From a bacterium 1XD42-1 (lineage in GTDB: Bacteria; Bacillota; Clostridia; Oscillospirales; Ruminococcaceae), in assembly GCA_003612625.1 (NCBI GenBank), contig RAZJ01000011.1, positions 19,396-83,395 of the forward strand: DNA of 64,000 nucleotides, given 5' to 3'. The notes under the pieces were generated by a model. That model had not been told where the DNA came from. It ran no database searches and worked only from the letters and a program-made list of their open reading frames with translations. A program made the translations under genes and the position numbers. Shown here piece by piece: positions 50,980-60,230 of the stretch (the stretch's first letter is position 1; the number at the start of each line of letters is the position of its first letter).

Positions 50980-51714
50980 ATGAACGAAAGCGTAAACTAT
51001 CTGGACTTGGCAAACAGCCCGCTTATGTGGCTGGGTGCGGCGGTAGCCGTAGGTATCGTCGTGTTCCAATCGGTTCTCTTTTTCCGCAAGTCACTCGTTG
51101 CGGCCAAAGAAGCTGGTATTTCTCAGGAGCAAATCAACTCTGCTATCAAAAGCAGTGCTATTTCCTCAATTGGTCCCGCAGTCGTCATTCTGGTCACCAT
51201 GATCTCCCTGATTGTTTCTATGGGTGCACCTGTATCCTGGATGCGCCTGTCTTTTATCGGCTCTGTCAACTATGAAGCCATGGCAGCCGGCTTTGGCGCC
51301 CAGGCAATGGGTACCAGCTTGGAAAACTTAGATCCTACCTCTTTTGCCTGCGGCGTATGGGTTATGATCTGCGGTTCCCTGGGCTGGCTGATCTTCACTT
51401 TCCTCTTTACAGACAAGATGGACAAAGTTAACCATCTGATGTCCCGGGGCAATGCCAAAATGGTTCCCCTGATTTCCGCAGGCGCTATGCTGGGTGCTTT
51501 TGCCAACCTGGGCAGCGGCAGTTTTTTCAATGCTGAAAACCAGTTTGCTTTTGGCGGCGCTCCCGCGATTGCCACTATCATTGGCTGCGGCCTTATGATG
51601 TTCCTGACCAAGACCGCAAAAGATAAGAATATCGGCTGGCTGAGAGAATGGGCTTTCGCCATTTCCATGTTTACCGGCATGTTCTGCGGCCATCTCTGGA
51701 ATACGTTACTGTAA
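50980..51714 (+). CDS. DUF5058 membrane protein
   Basis: A 244-residue integral membrane protein with about six hydrophobic segments, one starting 'SPLMWLGAAVAVGIVVFQSVLFF'-like near the N-terminus (read as two adjoining halves), and loops such as 'GAFANLGSGSFFNAENQF'. It fits DUF5058, of unknown function. It is first in a four-gene operon with a second membrane protein (10 bases apart) and two M20 hydrolases, so a subunit of a transporter for the hydrolase substrates is the best inference. ATG 50980 follows AAGGAG. Confidence 0.8.
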   Translation: MNESVNYLDLANSPLMWLGAAVAVGIVVFQSVLFFRKSLVAAKEAGISQEQINSAIKSSAISSIGPAVVILVTMISLIVSMGAPVSWMRLSFIGSVNYEAMAAGFGAQAMGTSLENLDPTSFACGVWVMICGSLGWLIFTFLFTDKMDKVNHLMSRGNAKMVPLISAGAMLGAFANLGSGSFFNAENQFAFGGAPAIATIIGCGLMMFLTKTAKDKNIGWLREWAFAISMFTGMFCGHLWNTLL

Positions 51715-51724
51715 GGAGGATAAC

Positions 51725-52417
51725 ATGAATAACGATTATTATTCTTCAACTTATATGCCCAGCATTATTAAATGGGGCAAAATTACAATGCTTTTAGGAA
51801 TTGTTACCTGCTTCCTTCCTGCGATTATCATTTCCTTTGTATATGGCTATGTACCGCCTTTTTACGCAATTCTCGCAGGTACCATTTCTCAAATCAGCGT
51901 CAGCGGCGCATTCTATGTAGTAGAACCTATCTCTTATTTCCCAATTCTGGGCATCCCCGGCACTTATCTGACATTCCTTTCCGGTAATACTTCCAACATG
52001 CGTATTCCCTGCGCTTCTGTGGCCCAAGAGGCTGCCGGCGTGGAAATGGGTACTGAAAAAGGCTCCATCATCTCCACCATTGGGATTGCAATGTCTATCC
52101 TGATTAACATTGCAATCCTGACAGTAGGCGCTGTTGCAGGCAGCGCGATTCTGAGCGTTTTGCCTGAAGGGGTAAAAAGTGCACTGAACTTCCTGCTTCC
52201 AGCCCTTTATGGCGCTGTATTTGGACAGTTCGCCGTTGCCCGTCCGAAGCTGGGTGCTATTGCTGTTATCATCGCCTTTGGCATGAACTACCTGCAGAAA
52301 AACGGATTCCTGTCCTTCCTGCCCGGCAACGCCTCTTATGCAGTCACATTAGTAGCTGTATTTGGTTCCATCTTCATGGCCCGTGTCCTCTATAAAAAAG
52401 AATTAGCTGACGATTAA
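51725..52417 (+). CDS. Membrane partner of DUF5058 (unknown family)
   Basis: A 230-residue integral membrane protein with about six helices. A conserved-looking loop 'PILGIPGTYLTFLSGNTSNMRIPCASVAQEAAG' (two stretches, about residues 78-110) and the amphipathic 'EMGTEKGSIISTIGIAM' resemble transporter cores rather than enzymes. I cannot name a family. It begins 10 bases after DUF5058 with AAGGAGG upstream, so the two are made together, probably as a heteromeric complex. Confidence 0.75.
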   Translation: MNNDYYSSTYMPSIIKWGKITMLLGIVTCFLPAIIISFVYGYVPPFYAILAGTISQISVSGAFYVVEPISYFPILGIPGTYLTFLSGNTSNMRIPCASVAQEAAGVEMGTEKGSIISTIGIAMSILINIAILTVGAVAGSAILSVLPEGVKSALNFLLPALYGAVFGQFAVARPKLGAIAVIIAFGMNYLQKNGFLSFLPGNASYAVTLVAVFGSIFMARVLYKKELADD

Positions 52418-52433
52418 GAAAGGAGGACAGGCT

Positions 52434-53543
52434 ATGCTGTCCAGAGAGCGCTTACAGGAACGCTTTATCGAAATGATAAAAATATACAGCCCTTCCAAGG
52501 GCGAAAAAGAAATGGCGGATTGGCTGGAAAACTGGCTGTCTGCACGGAACATCCCTTTCCAGTCCGATCATGCAGGGGAAGGGTATGGCGGCAACGGCAG
52601 AAATATTGTTGCCTTTCTGAAAGGCACAGGCAGCGGTATGCCTCTGGGCTTTGGCGCGCATACGGACCAGATTGAACCTTGTAAAAATGTCAGCCCTATT
52701 ATAGAAGGCCCTATTATCCGTACCGACGGAACCACTACATTAGGCGGGGACGACAAATCCGGCATTGCAGCGATTCTGGAAGCCGTAGAAGATATTCTGG
52801 AATCCAATGCCCCTCATCGTGACATTTACCTTGTATTTACCTGTTCAGAAGAAATCAGTATGCAGGGTACAAAACATATGGATCTTTCCATGCTTCCGTG
52901 TTATGATTTAGTTATCGTGGATGCTACCGGGAATACAGGTGTTGTTGCTTACCGGGCCCCGGCTATGGAAGCCATCTCTGTTACGTTCCACGGAAAGAAA
53001 GCCCATGCGGGCATTGCACCGGAACAGGGGGTCAATGCCATTGTAGCGGCATCAAAAGCCGTTGCCAATATGCACATTGGGCGTATCGATCCGGAAACCA
53101 CCTCCAATATCGGACGGATTGAAGGGGGCGGCGCTACCAATGTGGTGACAGATGAGGTTTCCTTTACGGCAGAGATCCGTTCCCACAGCATGGACAAGCT
53201 GGCTGCCGAAGTGGCCCATATGGAATCCTGCTGCGCAGAAGCTGCCAAGTCTATGGGGGCTTCTTACACCTTCCAGCACGAACTGGCTTATCCTACCCTT
53301 TCTCTGGATCTGGACTGCCCGCTGGTCCAGTTTACAAAGAAAGCCATGGAAGATGAAGGCATTACCCCGGACTTGCAGATTATTGGCGGCGGCAGTGATG
53401 CCAATATTCTGGCGGGCCACGGTTATCGAAGCGTTATTCTGGGCCTTGGCATGCGGGATGTGCATACCGTAGAAGAATCTCTGGATATGGACGAGGTATG
53501 GAAGGCAACCAAAGTACTCCGGCACATGATGGACGCAGAATAA
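52434..53543 (+). CDS. M20-family metallopeptidase (peptidase T-like)
   Basis: A 369-residue di-zinc peptidase. Metal and catalytic motifs: 'FGAHTDQIEP' (His and catalytic Asp), 'LGGDDKSGIAA' (bridging Asp), 'FTCSEEISMQG' (catalytic Glu and ligand), 'IVDATG', and a C-terminal 'VHTVEESL' His. The middle lid/dimerisation domain begins 'ISVTFHGKKAHAG'. It resembles PepT/M20 aminotripeptidase-like enzymes releasing amino acids. There is no signal peptide, so it acts in the cytosol on imported substrates. AGGAGG precedes the ATG. Confidence 0.88.
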   Translation: MLSRERLQERFIEMIKIYSPSKGEKEMADWLENWLSARNIPFQSDHAGEGYGGNGRNIVAFLKGTGSGMPLGFGAHTDQIEPCKNVSPIIEGPIIRTDGTTTLGGDDKSGIAAILEAVEDILESNAPHRDIYLVFTCSEEISMQGTKHMDLSMLPCYDLVIVDATGNTGVVAYRAPAMEAISVTFHGKKAHAGIAPEQGVNAIVAASKAVANMHIGRIDPETTSNIGRIEGGGATNVVTDEVSFTAEIRSHSMDKLAAEVAHMESCCAEAAKSMGASYTFQHELAYPTLSLDLDCPLVQFTKKAMEDEGITPDLQIIGGGSDANILAGHGYRSVILGLGMRDVHTVEESLDMDEVWKATKVLRHMMDAE

Positions 53544-53570
53544 GAGCATTTTTGAATTGGAGTAAATGGA

Positions 53571-54908
53571 ATGGATAAAAATGAATTAAAGCGGAAATGT
53601 CTGGAAACAATCGATCAGTACAAAGATCAGATCATCGCTCTGGGGGAAGACATCTACAAAACACCGGAACTGGGTTATAAAGAGTTTAAAACCACAGAAC
53701 GGGTTGCAGCAGCCTTCCGTGACAACGGCCTGGAGCCGGAAACCGAAATTGCCTACACAGGCTGCAAGGTATCCACACCAAAGCAGGACGGCCCCCGGGT
53801 CAGCGTTATGGGAGAATTGGATTGTGTGGTATGCGCGGAACATCCTCATTGCATAACCAACGGGAATATCCATGCCTGCGGCCATAATGTACAGCTTGCC
53901 AATCTGTTTGGCTGTACCATGGGGATCATGAAGTCCGGTGTTATGGCGGAATTGTCCGGCGGCGTCGATTTTATCGCCATCCCTGCGGAAGAATGTGTAG
54001 ACATTGAATACCGTGACAGCCTGATTGCAGACGGGAAAATCCAGTTCTACGGCGGCAAACAGGAATATTTACGGCGGGGCGGTCTGGATGATGTGGATAT
54101 GATCCTCCAGTGCCATATGCTGGAGATGGAAGATAAAAACAAGCTCTGTACTGTCAGCACAGATACCAATGGTTTTATCACCAAGACTGTCCACTTCATT
54201 GGCGAAGGCGCTCACGCAGGATTTGCCCCGTCAAAAGGCATCAATGCTTTGAATATGGCTGAACTGGCTTTAAACAATATCCATGCCCTGCGGGAAACCT
54301 TCCGTGATGAAGATAAAGTACGGGTAAGCGCCATTATTACAGAAGGCGGCGGCCTGCTCAATGTAGTACCGGCATCTGTACGGATGGAAATTATGGTTCG
54401 GGCTTTCAGCCTGGAAGCCATGATGGATGCCAGCCATAAAGTCGACCGGGCCTTGAAAGCCGGAGCGCTGGCCATTGGCGGCAAAGTTGAAATCCGGCAG
54501 AAAATCGGCTACCTGCCTATGAAGGCAGACCGGCGGCTGTCCCGGATATACCGGCAGAATATGATTGATTTTGCCGGGGCAAATGAAGATTCCTTCATTG
54601 AAGTATATGAAACAGCCGGTTCCACGGATTTGGGCGATATGTCCCAACTGAAGCCCTGTATGCATGTATGGTCCGGCGGCGTTACCGGCGGGCTGCATAC
54701 AAAGGACTACCGGCTGACGGATCAGGAAGCAGCTTATATCCTTCCTGCTAAAATGCTGGCACTGACGATTATTGACTTGCTGTATGACGGCGCCAAGGAA
54801 GCCAAAGCCATTTTAGAAAATTATCACCCATCCTTCACCAAGGACAGCTATTTGGAATTTATGAAAGCCAATTCCAAGGTTGAATTATTCGACAGTTCCG
54901 CGTTATAA
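53571..54908 (+). CDS. M20D-type amidohydrolase (AbgB/aminoacylase-like)
   Basis: A 445-residue hydrolase of the M20D group (aminoacylases, aminobenzoyl-glutamate hydrolase AbgB). 'GELDCVV' and 'IHACGHNVQLANLFG' carry the metal-binding Cys/His. The usual HACGHD reads HACGHN, as in AbgB-like members. 'IPAEECVD' provides the catalytic Glu pair, 'GAHAGFAPSKGINAL' starts the lid domain. Likely substrates are N-acylated or aryl-amide amino acids. It is 27 bases after the peptidase gene in the same operon. Confidence 0.87.
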   Translation: MDKNELKRKCLETIDQYKDQIIALGEDIYKTPELGYKEFKTTERVAAAFRDNGLEPETEIAYTGCKVSTPKQDGPRVSVMGELDCVVCAEHPHCITNGNIHACGHNVQLANLFGCTMGIMKSGVMAELSGGVDFIAIPAEECVDIEYRDSLIADGKIQFYGGKQEYLRRGGLDDVDMILQCHMLEMEDKNKLCTVSTDTNGFITKTVHFIGEGAHAGFAPSKGINALNMAELALNNIHALRETFRDEDKVRVSAIITEGGGLLNVVPASVRMEIMVRAFSLEAMMDASHKVDRALKAGALAIGGKVEIRQKIGYLPMKADRRLSRIYRQNMIDFAGANEDSFIEVYETAGSTDLGDMSQLKPCMHVWSGGVTGGLHTKDYRLTDQEAAYILPAKMLALTIIDLLYDGAKEAKAILENYHPSFTKDSYLEFMKANSKVELFDSSAL

Positions 54909-54912
54909 TAGG

Positions 54913-54947
54913 AAGCGCCGTACCCAAATGTACGGCGCTTATATTTT
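54913..54947 (+). terminator. Terminator between the hydrolase operon and the regulator
   Basis: An 11-bp perfect stem, AAGCGCCGTAC / GTACGGCGCTT, followed by ATATTTTTT, only 15 bases before the regulator's start. The regulator gene must be reached by read-through. Confidence 0.85.
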
Positions 54948-54962
54948 TTCAACGAGAAAGAC

Positions 54963-56312
54963 GTGGTAAAAAAGCTTATGGATAAAGAGCGCGCAAAGTC
55001 CAGAGAAGGCGAAAAAGGGATAACAATAGGCGTAGTTGGGCCAAGCTCCTCCTGCGGTATGGTAGAAAAAAGCCTGTATGAAATTGATGAAGCCTTGTCT
55101 GTCAAATGCTATACCCGGGAGCAGGTCAATGCCTGCGGCCAGGTAATGGACCAGTGTGAGCAGGAATGTGATGTGATTCTGTTTACAGGCTGTGCCGTTG
55201 AAGGATTCCTGCGGGAAACACGGGAAATCAAAAAGCCATATACTTCTGTGGGGCGTTCTGCCCTTTCCCTGGCCAATGCTTTTTTTGAAATGGAACGGCA
55301 AAATATTGAGCTGGACGCTTTCAGTATTGATGTTGTAGAGCACCAGGTAATTGAAGATATGCTGGACGCCTTCCATATCCTGGCCCGGAATATCTATTCC
55401 TGTTCCTTCCAGCCCGGGGTGGAAGAACAGGATTATGTTGACTGGCACATCAGCCTCCAGGAAACCGGCCAGACCAATGTAGCCCTGACTTCCATGGTAT
55501 GGGTATACCATATACTGCGGAAAAAAGGCTATCTGGCCATTTACTTAGGCCCTACCAGAGCTATGGTGCGCTTGGCATTGGAACGGCTGAAAAATGCTTA
55601 TGTGCTGAATGAGGCAGTCTATTCCCAGATCGCTGTGGAAGTATTGCAGCTTACCAACTACACCCGGAGCCAGGACAACTACTATTCCAGCATTATCAGC
55701 AAAGCCGAAATAGAAAAAGAAATTGTAGGGTATGTAGAACTGTTACAAGGGGCATTTTTTACCTTTGGGGAACGGGAATATATTGTTTTTTCCAATGCAG
55801 GCATTGTCCGGGACAAGATGAACCAGCAAAAGCTGATCCGGCTGCAAAGCAGCATACGGGAACGGGGAATTTTGCTGAATGTGGGAATCGGCACAGGCGT
55901 TACAGCAAACAAGGCGGAAATGAATGCCCGGGAAGCCCTTCGCTACACATTAAAGCAGGGCCGTCAGGAAATTTTTTGGATTGACCACGCCAGCGCAATC
56001 CAAGGCCCCATCGGAAAAGATCGGCAGATAAAATATGAACTGATTTCTTCCGATCCCCGGATATTGGAGATTACCAGGAAAAGCGGGCTTAGTGTTTCTT
56101 CCGTACAAAAGCTCATTTCCGTAGCCGAAGCACGGCAAAGCTTTATATTTGATGCCCATGAGCTGGCGCAGTGTTTGGATGTAACGGTACGAAGTGCCCG
56201 GCGGATTATGAACCGGGTTATGGGGGCCGGGCTGGGGCGTATCCACGCCAAGGAAGCCTCTGCGGGAGGCGGCAGGCCCAAAATGCTGGTGGAATTCGAT
56301 TTCAAGCTTTAG
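54963..56312 (+). CDS. Unusual multidomain regulator (PrpR_N-like + cyclase-like + HTH)
   Basis: A 449-residue regulator not assignable to a standard family by eye. Residues ~20-140 resemble the PrpR N-terminal sensor fold ('ITIGVVGPSSSCGMVEKSL', 'DVILFTGCAVEGFLRE'). Residues ~235-345 resemble a GTP-cyclohydrolase-III/GGDEF palm ('LLNVGIGTGVTANKAEMNAREALRY' in two parts). The C-terminus is a winged helix ('DAHELAQCLDVTVRSARRIMN') ending in a 'GGGRPKM' wing. No sigma-54 AAA+ domain is present. It lies behind the DUF5058-M20 operon and probably controls it. GTG 54963 has a weak GAG site; ATG 54978 is possible. Confidence 0.65.
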   Translation: MVKKLMDKERAKSREGEKGITIGVVGPSSSCGMVEKSLYEIDEALSVKCYTREQVNACGQVMDQCEQECDVILFTGCAVEGFLRETREIKKPYTSVGRSALSLANAFFEMERQNIELDAFSIDVVEHQVIEDMLDAFHILARNIYSCSFQPGVEEQDYVDWHISLQETGQTNVALTSMVWVYHILRKKGYLAIYLGPTRAMVRLALERLKNAYVLNEAVYSQIAVEVLQLTNYTRSQDNYYSSIISKAEIEKEIVGYVELLQGAFFTFGEREYIVFSNAGIVRDKMNQQKLIRLQSSIRERGILLNVGIGTGVTANKAEMNAREALRYTLKQGRQEIFWIDHASAIQGPIGKDRQIKYELISSDPRILEITRKSGLSVSSVQKLISVAEARQSFIFDAHELAQCLDVTVRSARRIMNRVMGAGLGRIHAKEASAGGGRPKMLVEFDFKL

Positions 56313-56483
56313 AACCTGTTTAGCATCTCCTGATATACCAAATGGGCAGATCGTTTTCCGTCTATTTGGCATGCCCTATTCCGGTAAAAAATTGGGATTT
56401 TTGCACCCTTGTTTTCCGGTTGCCAAGAGTAATAAAGGATGTTATAATACCACCACAGGAATTGTTTGGAGGGGCTTGATACC

Positions 56484-57719
56484 ATGAAAAAGAAATTTTT
56501 TTCCTTATTTTTATCCGTATGTATGCTGTTCCTGGCTGCTGCCTGTGGCGGGCAGGAACAATCTCCTGTAACCAGTGAAGCTGCCCAGGAAACGGTAAAT
56601 TTAACTGTATGGGGCGCAGAAGAAGATGAAGCACTTCTCCGGGAAATTTTTTCCTCCTTCCAGGAGCATTATGCGGGTGAAGCTTCTTTTCAGATCTCCT
56701 ACCAGCCTCAGAGTGAATCCAAATGCAAAGACGTGTTGTTAGGCGATCTGGAAGGCGGTGCAGATATATTTGCCTTTGCAGATGACCAGGTAGCTGCCCT
56801 GGCTGCTGCCGGAGGACTGGACCCCATAAGCAATGCCGCTGATATCCGGAGTGCGAACCTTTCCGCCGCAGTAGATGCTGCCAGTGTTGGCGATACCCTT
56901 TATGCCTATCCCTTAACGGCTGACAACGGTTATTTTCTTTATTATAACAAGGCATATTTTTCCGAGGAGGATGTTCAAAGTCTGGAACGGATGCTGGAAG
57001 CCGCTGAACAAGCGGAACGGCTGATTGTAATGGACTGGACGTCTGCCTGGTATGTTTATGCCTTTTTTGGCAATACCGGCCTTGAAATTGGACTGAATGA
57101 AGATGGAATTACCAATTATTGTACCTGGAACAGCATTGACGGGCCAATTCGGGGAGTAGATGTAGCACAGTCAATGCTCTCCATCGCGGCAAGCCCCAGC
57201 TTTGCCAGCCGTACAGATACAGAGTTTCTGGCAGGCGTACAGGATGGATCGGTTATTGCCGGAATCAGCGGGGTATGGAATGCGGTAGCTGTTACGGAAG
57301 CTTGGGGAGAAAATACCGGAGCTGCCAAGCTGCCCACCTATACCTGCCGGGGCCAGCAGGTGCAAATGGCTTCTTTTTCCGGCTGTAAGCTCATTGGCGT
57401 AAATGCTTATTCCCAGCACCCGGAATGGGCGGCACGGCTGGCGGAATGGATCACCAATGAATCCAATCAGCGGCTGCGGTTTGAGCTGCGGGGGCAGGGG
57501 CCGTCTAATATAAATGCCGCCAATTCTCCGGAAGTACAGGATTCCCCGGCTATTGCAGCATTGCTGGCCCAGTCGGAATTTTCCCAGCTCCAGCGGGTAG
57601 GAGGAAAATTCTGGGACCCGGTGGCCGCATTTGCCGGAAGCATGGCGGAAGGAAATCCTTCCGGTACGCCCCTTCAGGAACAAATGGACCGGATGGTGGA
57701 AGGTGTAACAGCACGGTAA
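56484..57719 (+). CDS. Extracellular solute-binding lipoprotein (family 1-like), orphan
   Basis: A 411-residue lipoprotein with signal peptide and lipobox 'LAAAC' (Cys20). The mature part has the sugar/oligosaccharide-binding-protein layout ('VNLTVWGAEEDEALLREIFSSF', read in halves, and 'ADIFAFADDQVAALAAAGGLDPI'). Family 1 proteins usually serve MalFG-type permeases, but none is encoded nearby. Instead a chemoreceptor gene follows 102 bases downstream. It may therefore present a ligand to the chemoreceptor rather than to a transporter, or use a distant permease. ATG 56484 follows GGAGGGG. Confidence 0.85.
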   Translation: MKKKFFSLFLSVCMLFLAAACGGQEQSPVTSEAAQETVNLTVWGAEEDEALLREIFSSFQEHYAGEASFQISYQPQSESKCKDVLLGDLEGGADIFAFADDQVAALAAAGGLDPISNAADIRSANLSAAVDAASVGDTLYAYPLTADNGYFLYYNKAYFSEEDVQSLERMLEAAEQAERLIVMDWTSAWYVYAFFGNTGLEIGLNEDGITNYCTWNSIDGPIRGVDVAQSMLSIAASPSFASRTDTEFLAGVQDGSVIAGISGVWNAVAVTEAWGENTGAAKLPTYTCRGQQVQMASFSGCKLIGVNAYSQHPEWAARLAEWITNESNQRLRFELRGQGPSNINAANSPEVQDSPAIAALLAQSEFSQLQRVGGKFWDPVAAFAGSMAEGNPSGTPLQEQMDRMVEGVTAR

Positions 57720-57821
57720 CGGGCCTTTGCCCAATATTCAGATTAAAAGCCTATCCTGAAATAAGATGTGTGTGCATTATTTAGGGATAGGGGCTAAGTA
57801 AATCGTTTCGGAGGAGATTGC

Positions 57822-59408
57822 ATGAAAGGCAAACTGACACTGCAACAGCGTTTGATTTTGCCCGTTGTCCTGCTGGGGCTGGTAACATTGCTGTCCAATA
57901 TTCTGGCAGTATTCAGTATCAATAATGTCCACTCAAACGCGGGGATCATTGTGGATGAATTTATGGTCAGCGAAGCCAAATTAGAAGAAATCCGGCGTTC
58001 CATGATGGACATTCACCGTCTGGCATTATCCCATATTGTAGCCGCTGATCATGCGACTATGATCCAGCTTGTTCAGGAAATCAAAGGGGAAGAAGCCGAT
58101 CTGGATGAAATGCTGGCAGCCTATGAGCCGTTTGTTACAGGGGATGATTCCATGACCTATCGTTCCCTTTTAGAGGATTATAAAGCTTTTAAACATGCTT
58201 TGGTTTACCTGGTCTGCGCCAGTGCGGACAGCAAGACCCAGGAGGCTTATGCAACAGCCAATGGAGATGTGGCCACCTGGAGCGATGCTGTGGAGGAAGA
58301 CATTGATACCCTTTATGCTTCCGTCAGCAGCCAGGCAACGGCTGCCCAGAGCCATTTTTCCGTAGTCTATATCATTTCCCTGATCACCAGCGCTGTCACC
58401 CTCACAGTAGGAATTTTGCTGGTAGCGGCAGCTTTCCGGATCATCCGGGAATATGTAATTGCCCCTGTCCGCAATGCAATGGGAATGCTTCAGGACAGCT
58501 CCGAACGCATCAACGGGGTTGTGGGGGAAGTCCGCCAGCGGACCCACACTTCCAGCAACAGTGTCCGGAACCTTTCCAGCCTGACAGAGCATCTCTCCGG
58601 CCTTCTGGAAGAAATCGCCAGCAGCACCACTGTAATCAGCACCAACGCCGCCGATACCCAGAGCGATGCCCAAAGCATGGCGGAAGAATGTTCCGCTATT
58701 ACCGCTTATTCAGCAGATATGCGGGGACGTGCCGAAGAAATGGAACGGTCGGCCCAGGCAGAAATGGAAACTGTCCGTGGGAAAACAGAAGAAATTATGT
58801 CGGTATTGAACCAGGCCATCGAAAAGAGTAAAAGTGTCAATCAGATTGCAGTACTGACGAAGGATATTCTTTCCATTTCTTCCTCCACAAACCTAATCGC
58901 CATCAATGCTTCCATTGAGGCATCCCGGGCCGGGGAAGCCGGAAAAGGCTTTGCTATTGTGGCCCAGGAGATCCGCCAACTGGTGGATTCCTGCGCAGAA
59001 ATTGCCAACCACATTCAGGAGGTCAACGGGGTAGTAACCGGAGCTGTAGATTACCTTTCCAGCAGTGCCGGGGAATTGGCAGACTACCTTGGGCAAGCGA
59101 TTCTGACACAGCTTGAACGGTCTGTTCAGGCCGGCCGGCAGTACCGGGAAGATTCTGCTTATATTGGGCGTTCTATGGAAGCCTTTAACCAGCGGACTGA
59201 CCGTCTGAAGGGGGCTATGGACGGGATCGCTGATTCGATTTCCAGCATTTCCGGCGCCATTGATGATGCCGTATCCGGTATTACAGGCGCTGCTGACAGT
59301 ACCCGTATTTTGGTGGATGATATGGCTGGTATTACTGCACGTATGGGAACCAACCAGGAAATTGTAGGGGAACTGAAACAACAAATGGAGGTATTCGCCA
59401 ATCTATAA
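57822..59408 (+). CDS. Methyl-accepting chemotaxis protein
   Basis: A 528-residue chemoreceptor: TM1 (~12-34), an extracytoplasmic four-helix-type sensor (~35-175), TM2 (~178-205), a short linker/HAMP-like region, and a long coiled-coil signalling domain with the hairpin tip '[20 protein letters not shown]'. It would signal to CheA/CheW and so to flagella, or to an alternative output if the strain is non-motile. AGGAGG-like GGAGG precedes ATG 57822. No other che genes are in the window. Confidence 0.92.
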   Translation: MKGKLTLQQRLILPVVLLGLVTLLSNILAVFSINNVHSNAGIIVDEFMVSEAKLEEIRRSMMDIHRLALSHIVAADHATMIQLVQEIKGEEADLDEMLAAYEPFVTGDDSMTYRSLLEDYKAFKHALVYLVCASADSKTQEAYATANGDVATWSDAVEEDIDTLYASVSSQATAAQSHFSVVYIISLITSAVTLTVGILLVAAAFRIIREYVIAPVRNAMGMLQDSSERINGVVGEVRQRTHTSSNSVRNLSSLTEHLSGLLEEIASSTTVISTNAADTQSDAQSMAEECSAITAYSADMRGRAEEMERSAQAEMETVRGKTEEIMSVLNQAIEKSKSVNQIAVLTKDILSISSSTNLIAINASIEASRAGEAGKGFAIVAQEIRQLVDSCAEIANHIQEVNGVVTGAVDYLSSSAGELADYLGQAILTQLERSVQAGRQYREDSAYIGRSMEAFNQRTDRLKGAMDGIADSISSISGAIDDAVSGITGAADSTRILVDDMAGITARMGTNQEIVGELKQQMEVFANL

Positions 59409-59413
59409 TTTTT

Positions 59414-60163
59414 TCAGGCAAATAATTTCCATAGTGCAATGAGGATGGAAAATATTGCAATCCCTTTTTTCAGCAGCCCCTGGTTAATGCGTACTGCATT
59501 TTTGCTGCCAATCAAAACACCGACTGCATGGGCGGCCAGTGTTATTGCCAAAAGGCCCAGCATTGCTATCATATTGCACTGGCCCATATACCCGATACAG
59601 GCAGGCACCCCGATAAAAATAGAATTAAACAGCGCCGCTCCAACGGCTGTACGGACTGGAATCCCCAACACCACTAAAAGGGGCATTACCAGAACAGGGC
59701 CGCCCGCACCGGACAGGGAGCAAATAACGGCTGTTACAAAGCCCAGCAATAAAGCTGCCAAAAGATGATCTGAAATCACAAAGCTTTTCCGGCTGGTTTC
59801 GTTTTGCCTGTCCTTGCGGAGCAAAATGGAAATGCCTGACAGGAGCACGACGGTATATAAAAGGATTTTAACGGTTTCCTCCGGGATCATCTGGTTCAGC
59901 CTGACCCCTACAACAGCGCCGATTAAACTGCCTGCGCTGAGTTTCAGCCCAAATTTCAGATCCAAATTACCTGCTTTATGATAATTCCATGCGCCAAGTA
60001 TACCCGATACTACAAAAGCGGCAAAGCTTAATGCCAGGCTTTCCGCCACAGGCAAATTCATACTTCCGGCATAAAACATGGGAAGCAGGAAGCCTGCTAC
60101 ACCGGTCAGCCCAATGAGCAGCCCTACTACAAGATTGACAGCAGCAGCTATTAAAATCATCAT
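59414..60163 (-). CDS. TauE/SafE-family membrane exporter
   Basis: A 249-residue protein with about eight membrane segments in two related halves ('VVGLLIGLTGVAGFLLPMFY' at the N-terminus, 'FVTAVICSLSGAGGPVLVMPLL' in the second half). This is the sulfite/organosulfonate exporter TauE/SafE family; the actual substrate is unknown. Convergent with the chemoreceptor gene, five bases apart, and separated from the amidohydrolase gene by a terminator. Confidence 0.88.
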   Translation of the reverse strand: MMILIAAAVNLVVGLLIGLTGVAGFLLPMFYAGSMNLPVAESLALSFAAFVVSGILGAWNYHKAGNLDLKFGLKLSAGSLIGAVVGVRLNQMIPEETVKILLYTVVLLSGISILLRKDRQNETSRKSFVISDHLLAALLLGFVTAVICSLSGAGGPVLVMPLLVVLGIPVRTAVGAALFNSIFIGVPACIGYMGQCNMIAMLGLLAITLAAHAVGVLIGSKNAVRINQGLLKKGIAIFSILIALWKLFA

Positions 60164-60190
60164 GAATACCCTTCCTTTTCCTTATGATAC

Positions 60191-60228
60191 AAAACCAGCT
60201 CCGTCTTTTGGGACGAAGCTGGCCCTTT
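60191..60228. terminator. Terminator after the amidohydrolase operon
   Basis: An 11-bp stem, CCAGCTCCGTC / GACGAAGCTGG (one G-U pair), T-run on both sides. Confidence 0.8.
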
Positions 60229-60230
60229 TT

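Noticed and set aside
54760..54790. Sigma-54-like TGGCAC word within the M20D gene
   Set aside because: It lies inside a coding region and the -12 element is not at the required spacing.
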